Positions 38,423 through 46,401 of a DNA stretch of 63,152 nucleotides are shown piece after piece (within the stretch, counting starts at the first letter, position 1; the number at the start of each line of letters is the position of its first letter). The DNA is from Actinomycetota bacterium (GTDB taxonomy: Bacteria > Actinomycetota > Acidimicrobiia > Acidimicrobiales > Ilumatobacteraceae), in assembly GCA_009704985.1 (NCBI GenBank), contig WLDE01000003.1:1-63152 (forward strand), in the 5' to 3' direction. A model generated the notes under the pieces. The model did no database searches, was not told the origin of the DNA, and saw nothing but the letters and a program-made list of their open reading frames with translations. A program made the position numbers and the translations under genes.

Positions 38423-39997
38423 TCAGGCGTCGGGACCGGGCTTGATCTCGGTGCCGGCCACGAGGTCCAGGCCGCTGAAGCGGTCGCGGACGGGGACGAG
38501 CGCCTCGCCGTTCCACTGCGTGGCGCTGACCTCGGCGTTGCACACCGCGACGTACGGCGCGGGCGCCGTGGAGCACGACAGCGGGGTCGAGCCGAACAGG
38601 TGGTCGCCGGCGGAGGCGGCGTACTTCTCGGCCAGTGCCGCACCGGTCACCTCGCCGCCGTCGGCGGCGATCTGCGCACCGTACGACCACAGCGACATGA
38701 GACCGGTGGCCGCCTGGGTGGCGAAGCCCTTGTTGAGCTCGGCCGGGTCGAGGCCGTACTCGATCAGCTTGGTCTGGTAGATCTCGGCCTCGAAGCGGTC
38801 GCGCGGGTCCTCGATCGAGTCGATCGGGTTCAGCACGGCACCCGGGGCACCGACGAAGTAGATGCCCTTGGCGAGATCACCCGCGGCGGCCATCGCCTCG
38901 AAGTCGATGCAGGCGCCCGACAGCACCAGCGGGACCTGGTCGGGCGTCCACCCGAGACGGCCCATGCCGTCGACCCAGTTCCAGCAGTCGGCGCCCTGCG
39001 CCGAGAAGATGATCACCTGCGGGTCGAAGTCGAGGATCTCGGTGACCAGCGGGGTGACGTCCGGCGTGGCCGGCTTCACCGGCACACCGAGGCTGGTGAG
39101 GTTCGGCAGCGAACCGGCGCGCTCGGCATCGCCGGGCACCGAGCCGTTCAGCACGTCGACCGGCTTCTTCTCGAGGTCGTAGTAGCAGACCACGCCGGGA
39201 GGCGTGTCGGCCCACGGGATGCCGAGGCGCTCGATGTCACCGAACTCGGTGGTCGCGAACTCGACCAGGCCGGTGTGGACGCCGAGGCAGCCACCGCCAC
39301 CACCGATCGAGTACACGCCGGGCGAGGTGAAGTCACCGACCGTGATCGGGGTGATCACGATGACCGGCAGGTCCGCGGCGGCGTAGGTCGGGAAGTGGTT
39401 GCCGAAGAAGTTGATGCTCGAGAACACCAGTTCCACGCCGTCGGCGAGCAGCTCGTTCGCGCAGCGCTGCGAGTCGTCAGGGGTGATCGCCATCTTGCAG
39501 ACGACCAGCTCGATCGGACGGCCGGGCACGCCATTGGCGATGTCGGCACCGAGGCCGCCGAGCTCGTTGTTGATGTACTCGACCGTCGCCTCGGCGGCCA
39601 GCGAGAACTCGGGGAACGAACCGTTCGGGTCGCCCTCGGGGTTCTGGAAGCCGATCTTGATCGGCTCGCCCTCGGCCGCCAGCGGGCTCGCGCTCGCTGC
39701 GGTGAGGTCGGCGACGAACTTCTCCGCACCCGTGCCGTGGATCGCGTCGTCGATGCCCTCGGCACCGCCGCCACCATCGGTCGTCTCGGTCGCGGTGGTC
39801 TCGGTCGCCCCGTCCGTCTCCTCGGTCGCTGCCGTGGTCTCGGGCGCAGCGTCCGTCTCCTCGGTGGCGGCCGTCGTCTCGACCGCTGCGTCGGTGGACG
39901 GCGATTCCTCGTCGTCACCACCACAGGCGGCCGCGATCAACGCCAGACCGCAGAACAGTGCGAGCGCGGGACGCGCACGCATGCCACGTGAACTCAT
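38423..39997 (-). CDS. Periplasmic binding lipoprotein of a branched-chain-type ABC transporter
   Basis: A 524-residue exported lipoprotein. The signal peptide ends IAAAC with Cys25 as lipidation site. A long Thr/Glu/Ala linker with ETTAATEET repeats (residues 30-75) holds it off the membrane. The mature part is a Venus-flytrap domain starting EPIKIGFQNPEGDPNGSFPE and including VYSIGGGGGCLG. It delivers substrate to the fused permease. The ATG at 39997 has an AAGGGGG ribosome binding site 5 nt upstream. A consensus-like promoter, TTGACC-17-CAAACT, overlaps a palindrome upstream, so this gene is probably regulated. Confidence 0.92.
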   Translation of the reverse strand: MSSRGMRARPALALFCGLALIAAACGGDDEESPSTDAAVETTAATEETDAAPETTAATEETDGATETTATETTDGGGGAEGIDDAIHGTGAEKFVADLTAASASPLAAEGEPIKIGFQNPEGDPNGSFPEFSLAAEATVEYINNELGGLGADIANGVPGRPIELVVCKMAITPDDSQRCANELLADGVELVFSSINFFGNHFPTYAAADLPVIVITPITVGDFTSPGVYSIGGGGGCLGVHTGLVEFATTEFGDIERLGIPWADTPPGVVCYYDLEKKPVDVLNGSVPGDAERAGSLPNLTSLGVPVKPATPDVTPLVTEILDFDPQVIIFSAQGADCWNWVDGMGRLGWTPDQVPLVLSGACIDFEAMAAAGDLAKGIYFVGAPGAVLNPIDSIEDPRDRFEAEIYQTKLIEYGLDPAELNKGFATQAATGLMSLWSYGAQIAADGGEVTGAALAEKYAASAGDHLFGSTPLSCSTAPAPYVAVCNAEVSATQWNGEALVPVRDRFSGLDLVAGTEIKPGPDA

Positions 39998-40050
39998 GGA
40001 TCCCCCTTGTTTCCCCTCGTGCGCACTGGCCCCAAACCAGCCGCACCCCG

Positions 40051-40081
40051 AGTTTGTCAGCGATTTACTGACCGGTCAATT
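40051..40081 (-). promoter_or_regulatory. Promoter with operator-like palindrome for the binding-protein operon
   Basis: On the minus strand TTGACC (40079-40074), a 17-bp spacer and CAAACT (40056-40051) form a sigma-70-type promoter. TGACCGGTCA (40069-40078) is a perfect palindrome over the -35. The 15-bp site 40067-40081 matches 12 of 15 bases of 55894-55908 upstream of the acyl-CoA ligase. Confidence 0.55.
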
Positions 40082-40180
40082 ACTTCTGTGCGGCGGGCAC
40101 CGGGACGACCCGGACCGCATGCACGGAGCGGATTCTGCTCCACGTCGTCCGCGATTCTGCGATCGGAGCACCATGGCCGG

Positions 40181-40735
40181 ATGGAAATCGCGAACACGGA
40201 CCTCCGACGCCTGCTGGCGCACGAGCAGATCCGCCAGGTGGCCGCCCGGTACGCACGCGGGGTCGACCGCCTCGACGTGGCCACGATGCGGTCGGCCTAC
40301 TGGCCGGATGCGATCGACGACCACGGCGTGTACGTCGGCGACGCCATGGCCTTCTGCGACCGGGTGGTGTCGACGCACCGCCGGTTCGACTGGACGATGC
40401 ACTGCATCCTGAACCACTGGATCGACGTCGTCGACGACACCACCGCGCACGGCGAGATCTACAACGTCACCCACCTGCAGAGCACCGACCGTGGCGACGG
40501 CGGCTCGAACAGCGGCACGGACGGCGGCACGGACGCCGGCGGGACGCGCGTGCTCGACACGTGGTGGGGTCGCTACCTCGACCGCTACGAGTGCCGTGAC
40601 GGCGAGTGGCGCATCGCCCACCGGGTCTGCGTGCACGAGGCCACGGAGCGGCGCACGCTCGATGCCGCGATGCCGATCGCGACCGAGATGTTCCGGCAGG
40701 GATCGGCCGACCGGGACGTCGCCGGGCGCGGCTGA
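40181..40735 (+). CDS. SnoaL/NTF2-like protein (nuclear transport factor 2 family)
   Basis: A 184-residue cone-fold protein of the SnoaL_4 type. LLAHEQIRQVAARYARGVDR, DDHGVYVG and RFDWTMHCILNHWIDVVDDT are typical of the helix and first strands. Members are isomerases, dehydratases or small subunits of ring hydroxylases; the function here is unknown. A Gly/Asp/Ser-rich repeat insert near residues 105-120 sits in the middle of the domain, probably in a loop. No convincing ribosome binding site or -10 fixes the ATG at 40181. A hairpin overlaps the stop. Confidence 0.8.
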   Translation: MEIANTDLRRLLAHEQIRQVAARYARGVDRLDVATMRSAYWPDAIDDHGVYVGDAMAFCDRVVSTHRRFDWTMHCILNHWIDVVDDTTAHGEIYNVTHLQSTDRGDGGSNSGTDGGTDAGGTRVLDTWWGRYLDRYECRDGEWRIAHRVCVHEATERRTLDAAMPIATEMFRQGSADRDVAGRG

Positions 40736-40753
40736 CCCGCCCGGGCCGCGCCC
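40724..40753. terminator. Hairpin over the stop of the NTF2-like gene
   Basis: GGGCGCGGC (40724-40732) pairs with GCCGCGCCC (40745-40753). The TGA is in the loop. It can serve both convergent genes. Confidence 0.6.
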
Positions 40754-40763
40754 GTCACTCCAC

Positions 40764-41339
40764 TCACTCGACGCAGCCGAGGCGGGTCCAGAGCTCCGCC
40801 GGCACGCCGGCCCCCTCGCACACCCCGGCCGTGCCCAGGTTCGCGAGCGACCACGCGGCGCCGTTCCAGGACGCGACCGCGAAGAAGCCGTCGGCGAACT
40901 GGTCGTCGGGCCGACCGATCCACGTGGCCCACACTCCCGCGCACCGCAGCCCGTCGGGGGTGATGCCGTCGTAGACGGCACCCGTCTCGGTGACGATGCG
41001 CGTGAGGTCGCACGGCCCCGCGGCCGGCGTCGTCGTCGGGGGCGGTGTTGCCGCCGGCGAGACGGTGGAGGTCGTGGTGCTCGACGACGCCGGCACGGAC
41101 GTCGCAGTGGTGGCGGTGGCCGAGGTCGACGGCACCGACGACGTCGACGCGCTCACGGCGATCGTGGACGACGCACCCGTGGGGGCCGCCGACGTGGTCG
41201 TGGGGCGCACCGGCGGCAGCGGCGCGACCGCGACCGTCGCCTCGGTGGCGACCCCGGACGCGGCTGTCGCCGGCGAACCGTCGTCACCGCCACAGGCCAC
41301 GCCCGCGAACAGGGCGACACCGGCGGACACGGCCAGCAC
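40764..41339 (-). CDS. Putative lipoprotein with Ser/Thr-rich linker
   Basis: From the GTG at 41339 this is 191 residues: a hydrophobic stretch, lipobox GVAC (Cys16), a linker of about 75 Ser/Thr/Ala/Pro residues, and a small C-terminal domain with four cysteines (AGPCDLTRIV, DGLRCAGVWATWIG, GVCEGAG, LGCVE). I do not recognise the domain. Codons between 41339 and 41420 remain open and give arginines suited to a signal peptide, but contain no ATG, GTG or TTG. A CTG at 41420 overlapping the upstream stop is the other candidate start. Confidence 0.6.
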   Translation of the reverse strand: MLAVSAGVALFAGVACGGDDGSPATAASGVATEATVAVAPLPPVRPTTTSAAPTGASSTIAVSASTSSVPSTSATATTATSVPASSSTTTSTVSPAATPPPTTTPAAGPCDLTRIVTETGAVYDGITPDGLRCAGVWATWIGRPDDQFADGFFAVASWNGAAWSLANLGTAGVCEGAGVPAELWTRLGCVE

Positions 41340-41416
41340 GCCCCGCCCCGCGCGGCCGGCCGGTCGATCCGCACCGCTGCGGCGCGGTGCCGTGTGGCGT
41401 CGGTGACCCGACAGGG

Positions 41417-41827
41417 TCAGCCCCGCCCGACCAGCTCGAACCCACCGACGATGCGCATCTCCGTGGCCGACCTCGCGTCGAGCAGCTGCTTCAGTTCCGC
41501 CACCCTCGCCGCGTCGCCGGCGGCGAAGGCCTCGTCGAGCGCGCCGGACAGCACCCGGGAGACGGAGTCGTACCAGGCGACCACGTCGTCGAGGTGCAGC
41601 GACGCCGGCCAGCCGACGTCGGTGCCCGTGACGGCGGCGATCGAGTCGGCCTCCTCGTGCATCCACGCGATCTCGTGCGCGGCGCGCACGGCGAGGCCGC
41701 GCAGGATCTGGTCGATCTGACCGAGCAGCACCGTGGCCGGTCCGTCCGACACGAGCGGCGCGATCGTGTCGCGCAACTCGGTCGCGATCCCGACGAGCAC
41801 CTGTTCGGTGGTGGGTCGTGTGAGCAT
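41417..41827 (-). CDS. Small helical protein of unknown function behind the APH-type kinase
   Basis: A 136-residue, all-helical looking cytoplasmic protein: PTTEQVLVGIATELRDTIAP at the start, LLGQIDQILRGLAVRAAHEI in the middle, and GDAARVAELKQLLDARSATE near the end. No motif recognised. The start is firm: AGGAGG lies 7 nt before the ATG at 41827. It follows the kinase gene by 29 nt and probably belongs to the same transcript; it could be an accessory protein of that enzyme. Confidence 0.75.
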   Translation of the reverse strand: MLTRPTTEQVLVGIATELRDTIAPLVSDGPATVLLGQIDQILRGLAVRAAHEIAWMHEEADSIAAVTGTDVGWPASLHLDDVVAWYDSVSRVLSGALDEAFAAGDAARVAELKQLLDARSATEMRIVGGFELVGRG

Positions 41828-41856
41828 CGGGTTCCTCCTGGCGTGCGGCGTACGGG

Positions 41857-42906
41857 TCAGGCCGACTGCCGAGCGGCGGCGGCGAGCTGGTCGAGGACGG
41901 GGCCGAGCGCGTCGGCCGTGGGGAGCCACATGCTGTGCCCGAACTGCACCGAGTTCATGTTGAACACCGATCCGAGCAGGTGGTTCGTGCCCCGGGCGTA
42001 GGCGGCGCCACCTTCCAGCAGGCGCCGGACCGTACCGATCACGCCGAGCACGAGGAAGTACGCCACGGTGACCGGATTGACCTGGATCTCGTTCAGTCCG
42101 GTGAGCTCGCGGTAGCGGGCGCAGAACAGCTCGCACCCGGCGTCGTCGAGGAGATCGGGAGGGGCCGCCTGGGCGACCGCCTTGAAGTAGCCCATGTCCT
42201 CGCGCGGGTCACCGATCGACGCGAGCTCCCAGTCGAGGATCTCGAAGTGGCCGTCGTGGGTGAGCATCAGGTTGGCGCTCTGGAAGTCGCCGTGCATGAG
42301 GGTGAGCGGCACCGGCTCGGGTCGGTGGGCGTCGAGCCAGCCGGCCATGTAGCGCAGGATCGGCAGGTCCTCCACGTGCGCGTCCGCCGTGCGCCGCCAC
42401 TCGTCGATCCGGCCCGAGACGTACTCGTCCCAGCTCGCCGGTCGCTGCATCTGCGCGGGCAGCTCGGCGATCGGGATCGCGTGGTAGCTGGCCAGCGCCT
42501 CGGCGAGACGCCCCTGCAGACCGTCGAGCGAACCACCGGACGCGGCGTACGGCAGGAACGACGTCGCCTCGCTGAAGTCCATCACGAGCGCCTTCGTGCC
42601 GAGGTGCTCGCCGGTGCCGTCGAAGAAGTGGGCCTGCGGCGTGCGGATGCCGTGGCGGTTGAGCACGCGCACGAGGTCCCACTCGAGCTCGCGGTCGGTG
42701 TGGATCAGGATCTTGTCGGCGGGCGGATCGCCGCGCAGCACGAGCGCGACGGTCCCGCCCGAGTGGGTGACGACCGCCTTCGCGAGGAGCCGGCTGTACC
42801 CGCCGGTCATCACCTCGTACGAGCTGACGCGCACGTCGCGCCACGTGGGCTGCTGGCGCGCGAGGAACTCGCCGAGCAGCTCGGGCATCTTCTCCGGTTG
42901 CAGCAT
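41857..42906 (-). CDS. APH-family phosphotransferase
   Basis: A 349-residue kinase-like protein. LTLMHGDFQSANLMLTHDGH is the catalytic loop and FEILDWELASIGDPREDMGY the metal-binding segment. The N-lobe lysine is in VALVLRGDPP. This subgroup is related to the kinase half of ACAD10/11 and to LvaA, which phosphorylate 4-hydroxyacyl-CoA. That fits the acyl-CoA setting better than antibiotic resistance. It lies 58 bp downstream of the acyl-CoA mutase gene on the same strand. A GGGGGG ribosome binding site is just before the ATG. Confidence 0.87.
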   Translation of the reverse strand: MLQPEKMPELLGEFLARQQPTWRDVRVSSYEVMTGGYSRLLAKAVVTHSGGTVALVLRGDPPADKILIHTDRELEWDLVRVLNRHGIRTPQAHFFDGTGEHLGTKALVMDFSEATSFLPYAASGGSLDGLQGRLAEALASYHAIPIAELPAQMQRPASWDEYVSGRIDEWRRTADAHVEDLPILRYMAGWLDAHRPEPVPLTLMHGDFQSANLMLTHDGHFEILDWELASIGDPREDMGYFKAVAQAAPPDLLDDAGCELFCARYRELTGLNEIQVNPVTVAYFLVLGVIGTVRRLLEGGAAYARGTNHLLGSVFNMNSVQFGHSMWLPTADALGPVLDQLAAAARQSA

Positions 42907-42964
42907 CGGACCCCCCAGTCGTCGAACCGTCGAGCACGACGGTAGACGACGCCGGGAGGGCGGA

Positions 42965-44605
42965 TCAGATCGTGGGCACCTCGACGTGACGGCCGAACAC
43001 GCCCGCCATGGTGCCCATGATCTCGCCGAGCGTCGCGTACGCGTTCGCCGCGTCGATCAGCGTGGGCATGAGGTTGACCTCGGGATCGGCGGCCTCGACG
43101 GCCAACCGGGCGAGCACGTCGTCGACGACGGCCTGGTTGCGGTCGTGCTTCACCGAGTCGAGCCGCTTCAGCTGGCGGGCCTCGTCCTCGTTGGTGATCT
43201 CGAGCAGCTCGATCTGGTCCTCCTCGTTGCCCTCGGTGAACCGGTTGACGCCGACCACGATCTTCTGGCCGGCGTTGAGCTTGCGCTCGAGCTCGTAGGC
43301 GGAGTCCGCGATGCGACCCTGGAACCAGTTCTCCTCGATGCCGCGGATGCAGCCCTCGAGGATGCTGCCGCTGCCGATGTCGTCGAGGTGGGCGAAGATC
43401 TCCTCCGCGTGGCGCTCCATCTCGTCGGTCAGCTCCTCGACGAACCACGAGCCGCCGAGCGGGTCGGCGACGTGCGCGACGTTGGTCTCGTAGGCGATCA
43501 CCTGCTGGGTGCGCAGCGCGATGCGCGCCGCCTTCTCGGTCGGCAGCGCGAGCGCCTCGTCCATCGAGTTCGTGTGGAGGCTCTGGGTGCCTCCGAGCAC
43601 CCCGGCGAGCGCCTCGATCGCGGTGCGGACGATGTTGACCTCGGGCTGCTGCGCGGTGAGCGACACGCCGGCGGTCTGGGTGTGGAAGCGCAGCTGCATG
43701 CTCTTCTCGAGCTGCGCGCCGTAGCGCTCCTTCATCCACCGGGCCCAGATGCGGCGAGCGGCGCGGTACTTCGCGATCTCCTCGAAGAAGTCGATGTGGG
43801 CGTTGAAGAAGAACGACAGACGCGGCGCGAACGTGTCGATCGGCAACCCGGCCTGCAGCGCGAGCTCGACGTAGGCGAAGCCGTTGGCGAGCGTGAACGC
43901 GAGCTCTTCGGCAGCCGTGGAGCCCGCCTCGCGGATGTGGTAGCCGGAGATCGACACGCTGTTCCACCGCGGCATCTCCGCTGCGGTGAACGAGATGGTG
44001 TCGCGCACGAGCCGCATGCTCTGGCGTGGCGGGAACACGAACTCCTTCTGCGCCTGGTACTCCTTGAGGATGTCGTTCTGCAGCGTGCCGCCGAGGCGGC
44101 TGCGGTGCACGCCGGCCTTCTCGGCCTGGGCGATGAACATCGCGAAGATCGCGGCCGCCGGCGAGTTGATCGTCATCGACGTCGTGATCGACCCGAGGTC
44201 GATGCCGGCGTACAGGTCCTCCATGTCGGCGAGCGTGTCGATCGCGACACCGCAGCGGCCGACCTCGCCGAGCGACATCGGGTCGTCGCTGTCGAGCCCG
44301 AGCAGCGTCGGCATGTCGAACGCGGTGGACAGGCCGTCGCCGCCGGACTTCAGGATCTCCTTGAAGCGCCAGTTCGTGTCCTCCGCGGTGCCGAAGCCGG
44401 CGAACATGCGCATCGTCCAGAGCTTCGAGCGGTACATCGACGCGTGCGGGCCGCGCGTGTACGGGTACTGGCCGGGGTACTCCCCCGAGCCGTCCGCCGG
44501 CCCGTAGACCGGCTGGAGGGGGATGCCCGACATCGTGCTGTAGTCGGCTTCGCGGAGGCGGGCGCCGTCGAACGCCTGCTGCCACAACTCTCGGGGGGTG
44601 CTCAT
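42965..44605 (-). CDS. icmA: Acyl-CoA mutase large subunit, isobutyryl-CoA mutase-like
   Basis: A 546-residue catalytic subunit without the B12 domain. The substrate-defining positions match isobutyryl-CoA mutase: Phe68 in WTMRMFAGFG (Tyr89 in methylmalonyl-CoA mutase, Phe80 in IcmA) and Gln186 in KEYQAQKEF (Arg207 in methylmalonyl-CoA mutase, Gln198 in IcmA). Both are offset by 12 from IcmA. The catalytic histidine is His223 in SISGYHIREAG. It should interconvert isobutyryl- and butyryl-CoA or related branched acids. The small subunit at 22554 is the likely partner. It shares a 21-bp divergent promoter with the nitroreductase gene. Confidence 0.88.
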   Translation of the reverse strand: MSTPRELWQQAFDGARLREADYSTMSGIPLQPVYGPADGSGEYPGQYPYTRGPHASMYRSKLWTMRMFAGFGTAEDTNWRFKEILKSGGDGLSTAFDMPTLLGLDSDDPMSLGEVGRCGVAIDTLADMEDLYAGIDLGSITTSMTINSPAAAIFAMFIAQAEKAGVHRSRLGGTLQNDILKEYQAQKEFVFPPRQSMRLVRDTISFTAAEMPRWNSVSISGYHIREAGSTAAEELAFTLANGFAYVELALQAGLPIDTFAPRLSFFFNAHIDFFEEIAKYRAARRIWARWMKERYGAQLEKSMQLRFHTQTAGVSLTAQQPEVNIVRTAIEALAGVLGGTQSLHTNSMDEALALPTEKAARIALRTQQVIAYETNVAHVADPLGGSWFVEELTDEMERHAEEIFAHLDDIGSGSILEGCIRGIEENWFQGRIADSAYELERKLNAGQKIVVGVNRFTEGNEEDQIELLEITNEDEARQLKRLDSVKHDRNQAVVDDVLARLAVEAADPEVNLMPTLIDAANAYATLGEIMGTMAGVFGRHVEVPTI

Positions 44606-44626
44606 GGCTCCGTACTCTACGGAGCC
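44606..44626. promoter_or_regulatory. Shared bidirectional leaderless promoter
   Basis: The 21-bp spacer between two divergent ATGs contains TACTCT (44613-44618, plus) and TAGAGT (44614-44619, minus), overlapping by five bases. Each is exactly 8 nt from its start codon. GGCTCCG/CGGAGCC arms make the whole site an inverted repeat. Confidence 0.65.
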
Positions 44627-45280
44627 ATGGCCTTCACGTTCGATCTGGCGCAGACCGATCATCTGCTCACCACCACCCGAGCCGTCCGCAAGCGACTCGA
44701 CCTCACCCGTCCGGTCCCGCGCGAGCTGATCGAGGACTGCATCCGCATCGCGGTGCAGGGACCCGCCGGCGGCAACGTCCAGATGTGGCGATGGCTGGTG
44801 GTGGACGACCCGGAGAAGAAGGCGGGCATCGCGGAGCTGTACCGCCGCGCGTACGAGCCCTACATCGAACGCCAGCGGCAGGCGGTGGTCGAGGCCGGCC
44901 GGCGCGACGCGAACGCGATCATGTCCTCGAGCGACCACCTCGCAGAGGTGCTCCACGAGGTCCCGGCGATGCTCATCCCCTGCTACATCGGCGCCCCGAG
45001 CCCGGACCTCACCCAGGGTGCGCTCGCCGGTCTGTACGGCAGCGTGCTGCCCGCCGTGTGGAGCTTCATGCTCGCCGCACGCAGCCGTGGCCTCGGCACG
45101 GCGTGGACCACGCTGCACCTCGCCTACGAGCGCGAGGCGGCCGAACTGCTCGGCATCCCCGAGCACGTCGCCCAGGTCGCGATGACGCCGGTCGCGTACT
45201 ACACCGGCGACGACTTCAAGCCGGCGTCGCGCCTGCCCGTCGAGAAGGTCACGTACTACAACGGCTGGAAGCAGCGATGA
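44627..45280 (+). CDS. Nitroreductase family protein
   Basis: A 217-residue FMN-dependent nitroreductase-fold protein. LTTTRAVRKRLDLTRPVPRE is the family N-terminus with its FMN-binding Arg, AVQGPAGGNVQMWRWLVVDD the second block, and ARSRGLGTAWTTLHLAYERE the third. Members reduce nitro compounds, quinones or enones, or carry out dehydrogenations; no substrate is evident. The leaderless ATG at 44627 is 8 nt from TACTCT. The next gene overlaps by ATGA, so the three genes 44627-47318 look co-transcribed. Confidence 0.9.
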   Translation: MAFTFDLAQTDHLLTTTRAVRKRLDLTRPVPRELIEDCIRIAVQGPAGGNVQMWRWLVVDDPEKKAGIAELYRRAYEPYIERQRQAVVEAGRRDANAIMSSSDHLAEVLHEVPAMLIPCYIGAPSPDLTQGALAGLYGSVLPAVWSFMLAARSRGLGTAWTTLHLAYEREAAELLGIPEHVAQVAMTPVAYYTGDDFKPASRLPVEKVTYYNGWKQR

Positions 45281-46401
45281 CCGGCGGCGCACGCGGCACC
45301 GACGACGCCGCGGTCGCCGAGCTCGAGGCGTTCATCGCATCCGAGATCGACGCCGGTGCGTCGCTCGCCGCCCAGTACGCGATCGCGATCGATGGCGAGG
45401 TGCACGCCACCGGCACCTTCGGGGCGGCCACCGACGAGCACCGCTTCACGATCTTCAGCGCGACCAAGACGATCGTGGCCATGGCGCTGCTCCCCCACCT
45501 GGCGGACGGCTCGCTCGACCTCACCCAGCGGGTGGCCGAACTGCTCCCCGAGTTCGGCGAGCGCGGCAAGCACGACGTCACCGTGCTGCAGTTGCTCACG
45601 ATGCAGGGCGGGTTCCCGCAGGCGGTCATGTCGCCCGATCGATGGGGCACCAGCGCCGGTCGACGCGAGCAGTTCGCGCAGTGGGAGCCGGAGTGGCCGG
45701 CGGGTACGCGCACCGAGTACCACCCGGTCTCGGCCCACTGGGTGATCGGCGAGCTGATCGAGACCCTGTCGGGCCGGCCGTTCCACGAGGTCGTGCACGA
45801 GCGCGTCACGGCGCCGGCCGGCGCGGATCCCGTGCTGGTCCCCGGCGCGCTCGACGCGCCGGTCGTGCCGGTGCGGTCGCTGGGGACGCACCCCGGCTAC
45901 GGCGACGACGTGCTGCCGTCGCTCGTCGAACTGTTCGGCCGGCGCGAGCACGTGCCGCTGGTGACGATCGGCCCGGAGGCGTTGCTGTCGATGAACCACC
46001 CGAAGGTCCAGGCGGCCTGCATCCCCGGCGGTGGCGGTCGCGCCCGCGCGGTCGACGTCGCCCGGGTGTACCAGCGCTTCCTCGCCGACGACTCGCCGTG
46101 GATGCGCGACGCCGTCGGCACCATCCGCAACGCGAGCGTCAGCGCGAGCGACGGGCTGCCGTCGAACCGCACGATCGCCGGGGTGGTGTCGGGCCGCGAC
46201 GGCCTCCACCGTCAGCGCTGGATGCCCGCCGCGCCGCGGGCGTTCGGTCACGCGGGCGCCGGTGGCCAGCTCTGCTGGGCCGATCCGGACACCTCGCTGT
46301 CGTTCTGCTTCCTGCACGACACCCTCCAGCTCGACCCGCGCGTCGAGCTGCCGCGCATCACACGGCTCAACGAGCTCGCGCTCGCCTGCGCCGCTCGATG
46401 A
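45277..46401 (+). CDS. Serine hydrolase of the beta-lactamase (class C/esterase) family
   Basis: A 374-residue penicillin-binding-protein-fold hydrolase. The nucleophile motif SATK has Ser61 and Lys64. YHPVSAHWVIGELIETLSGR supplies the tyrosine motif and GHAGAGGQLCWADPDTSLSF the H-A-G triad. No signal peptide, so cytoplasmic, and thus more likely an esterase or lactonase than a beta-lactamase. It overlaps the nitroreductase by ATGA and the RarD gene by ATGA. Confidence 0.9.
   Translation: MTGGARGTDDAAVAELEAFIASEIDAGASLAAQYAIAIDGEVHATGTFGAATDEHRFTIFSATKTIVAMALLPHLADGSLDLTQRVAELLPEFGERGKHDVTVLQLLTMQGGFPQAVMSPDRWGTSAGRREQFAQWEPEWPAGTRTEYHPVSAHWVIGELIETLSGRPFHEVVHERVTAPAGADPVLVPGALDAPVVPVRSLGTHPGYGDDVLPSLVELFGRREHVPLVTIGPEALLSMNHPKVQAACIPGGGGRARAVDVARVYQRFLADDSPWMRDAVGTIRNASVSASDGLPSNRTIAGVVSGRDGLHRQRWMPAAPRAFGHAGAGGQLCWADPDTSLSFCFLHDTLQLDPRVELPRITRLNELALACAAR

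Noticed and set aside
41857..42906. APH-family gene as aminoglycoside resistance
   Set aside because: Sequence around the catalytic loop and the acyl-CoA setting fit the hydroxyacyl-CoA kinase branch; no resistance or mobile genes are near.
42596..44626. Long plus-strand frame opposite icmA and the APH-type gene
   Set aside because: Antisense shadow in a register set by high third-position GC; no recognisable domain before the nitroreductase start.
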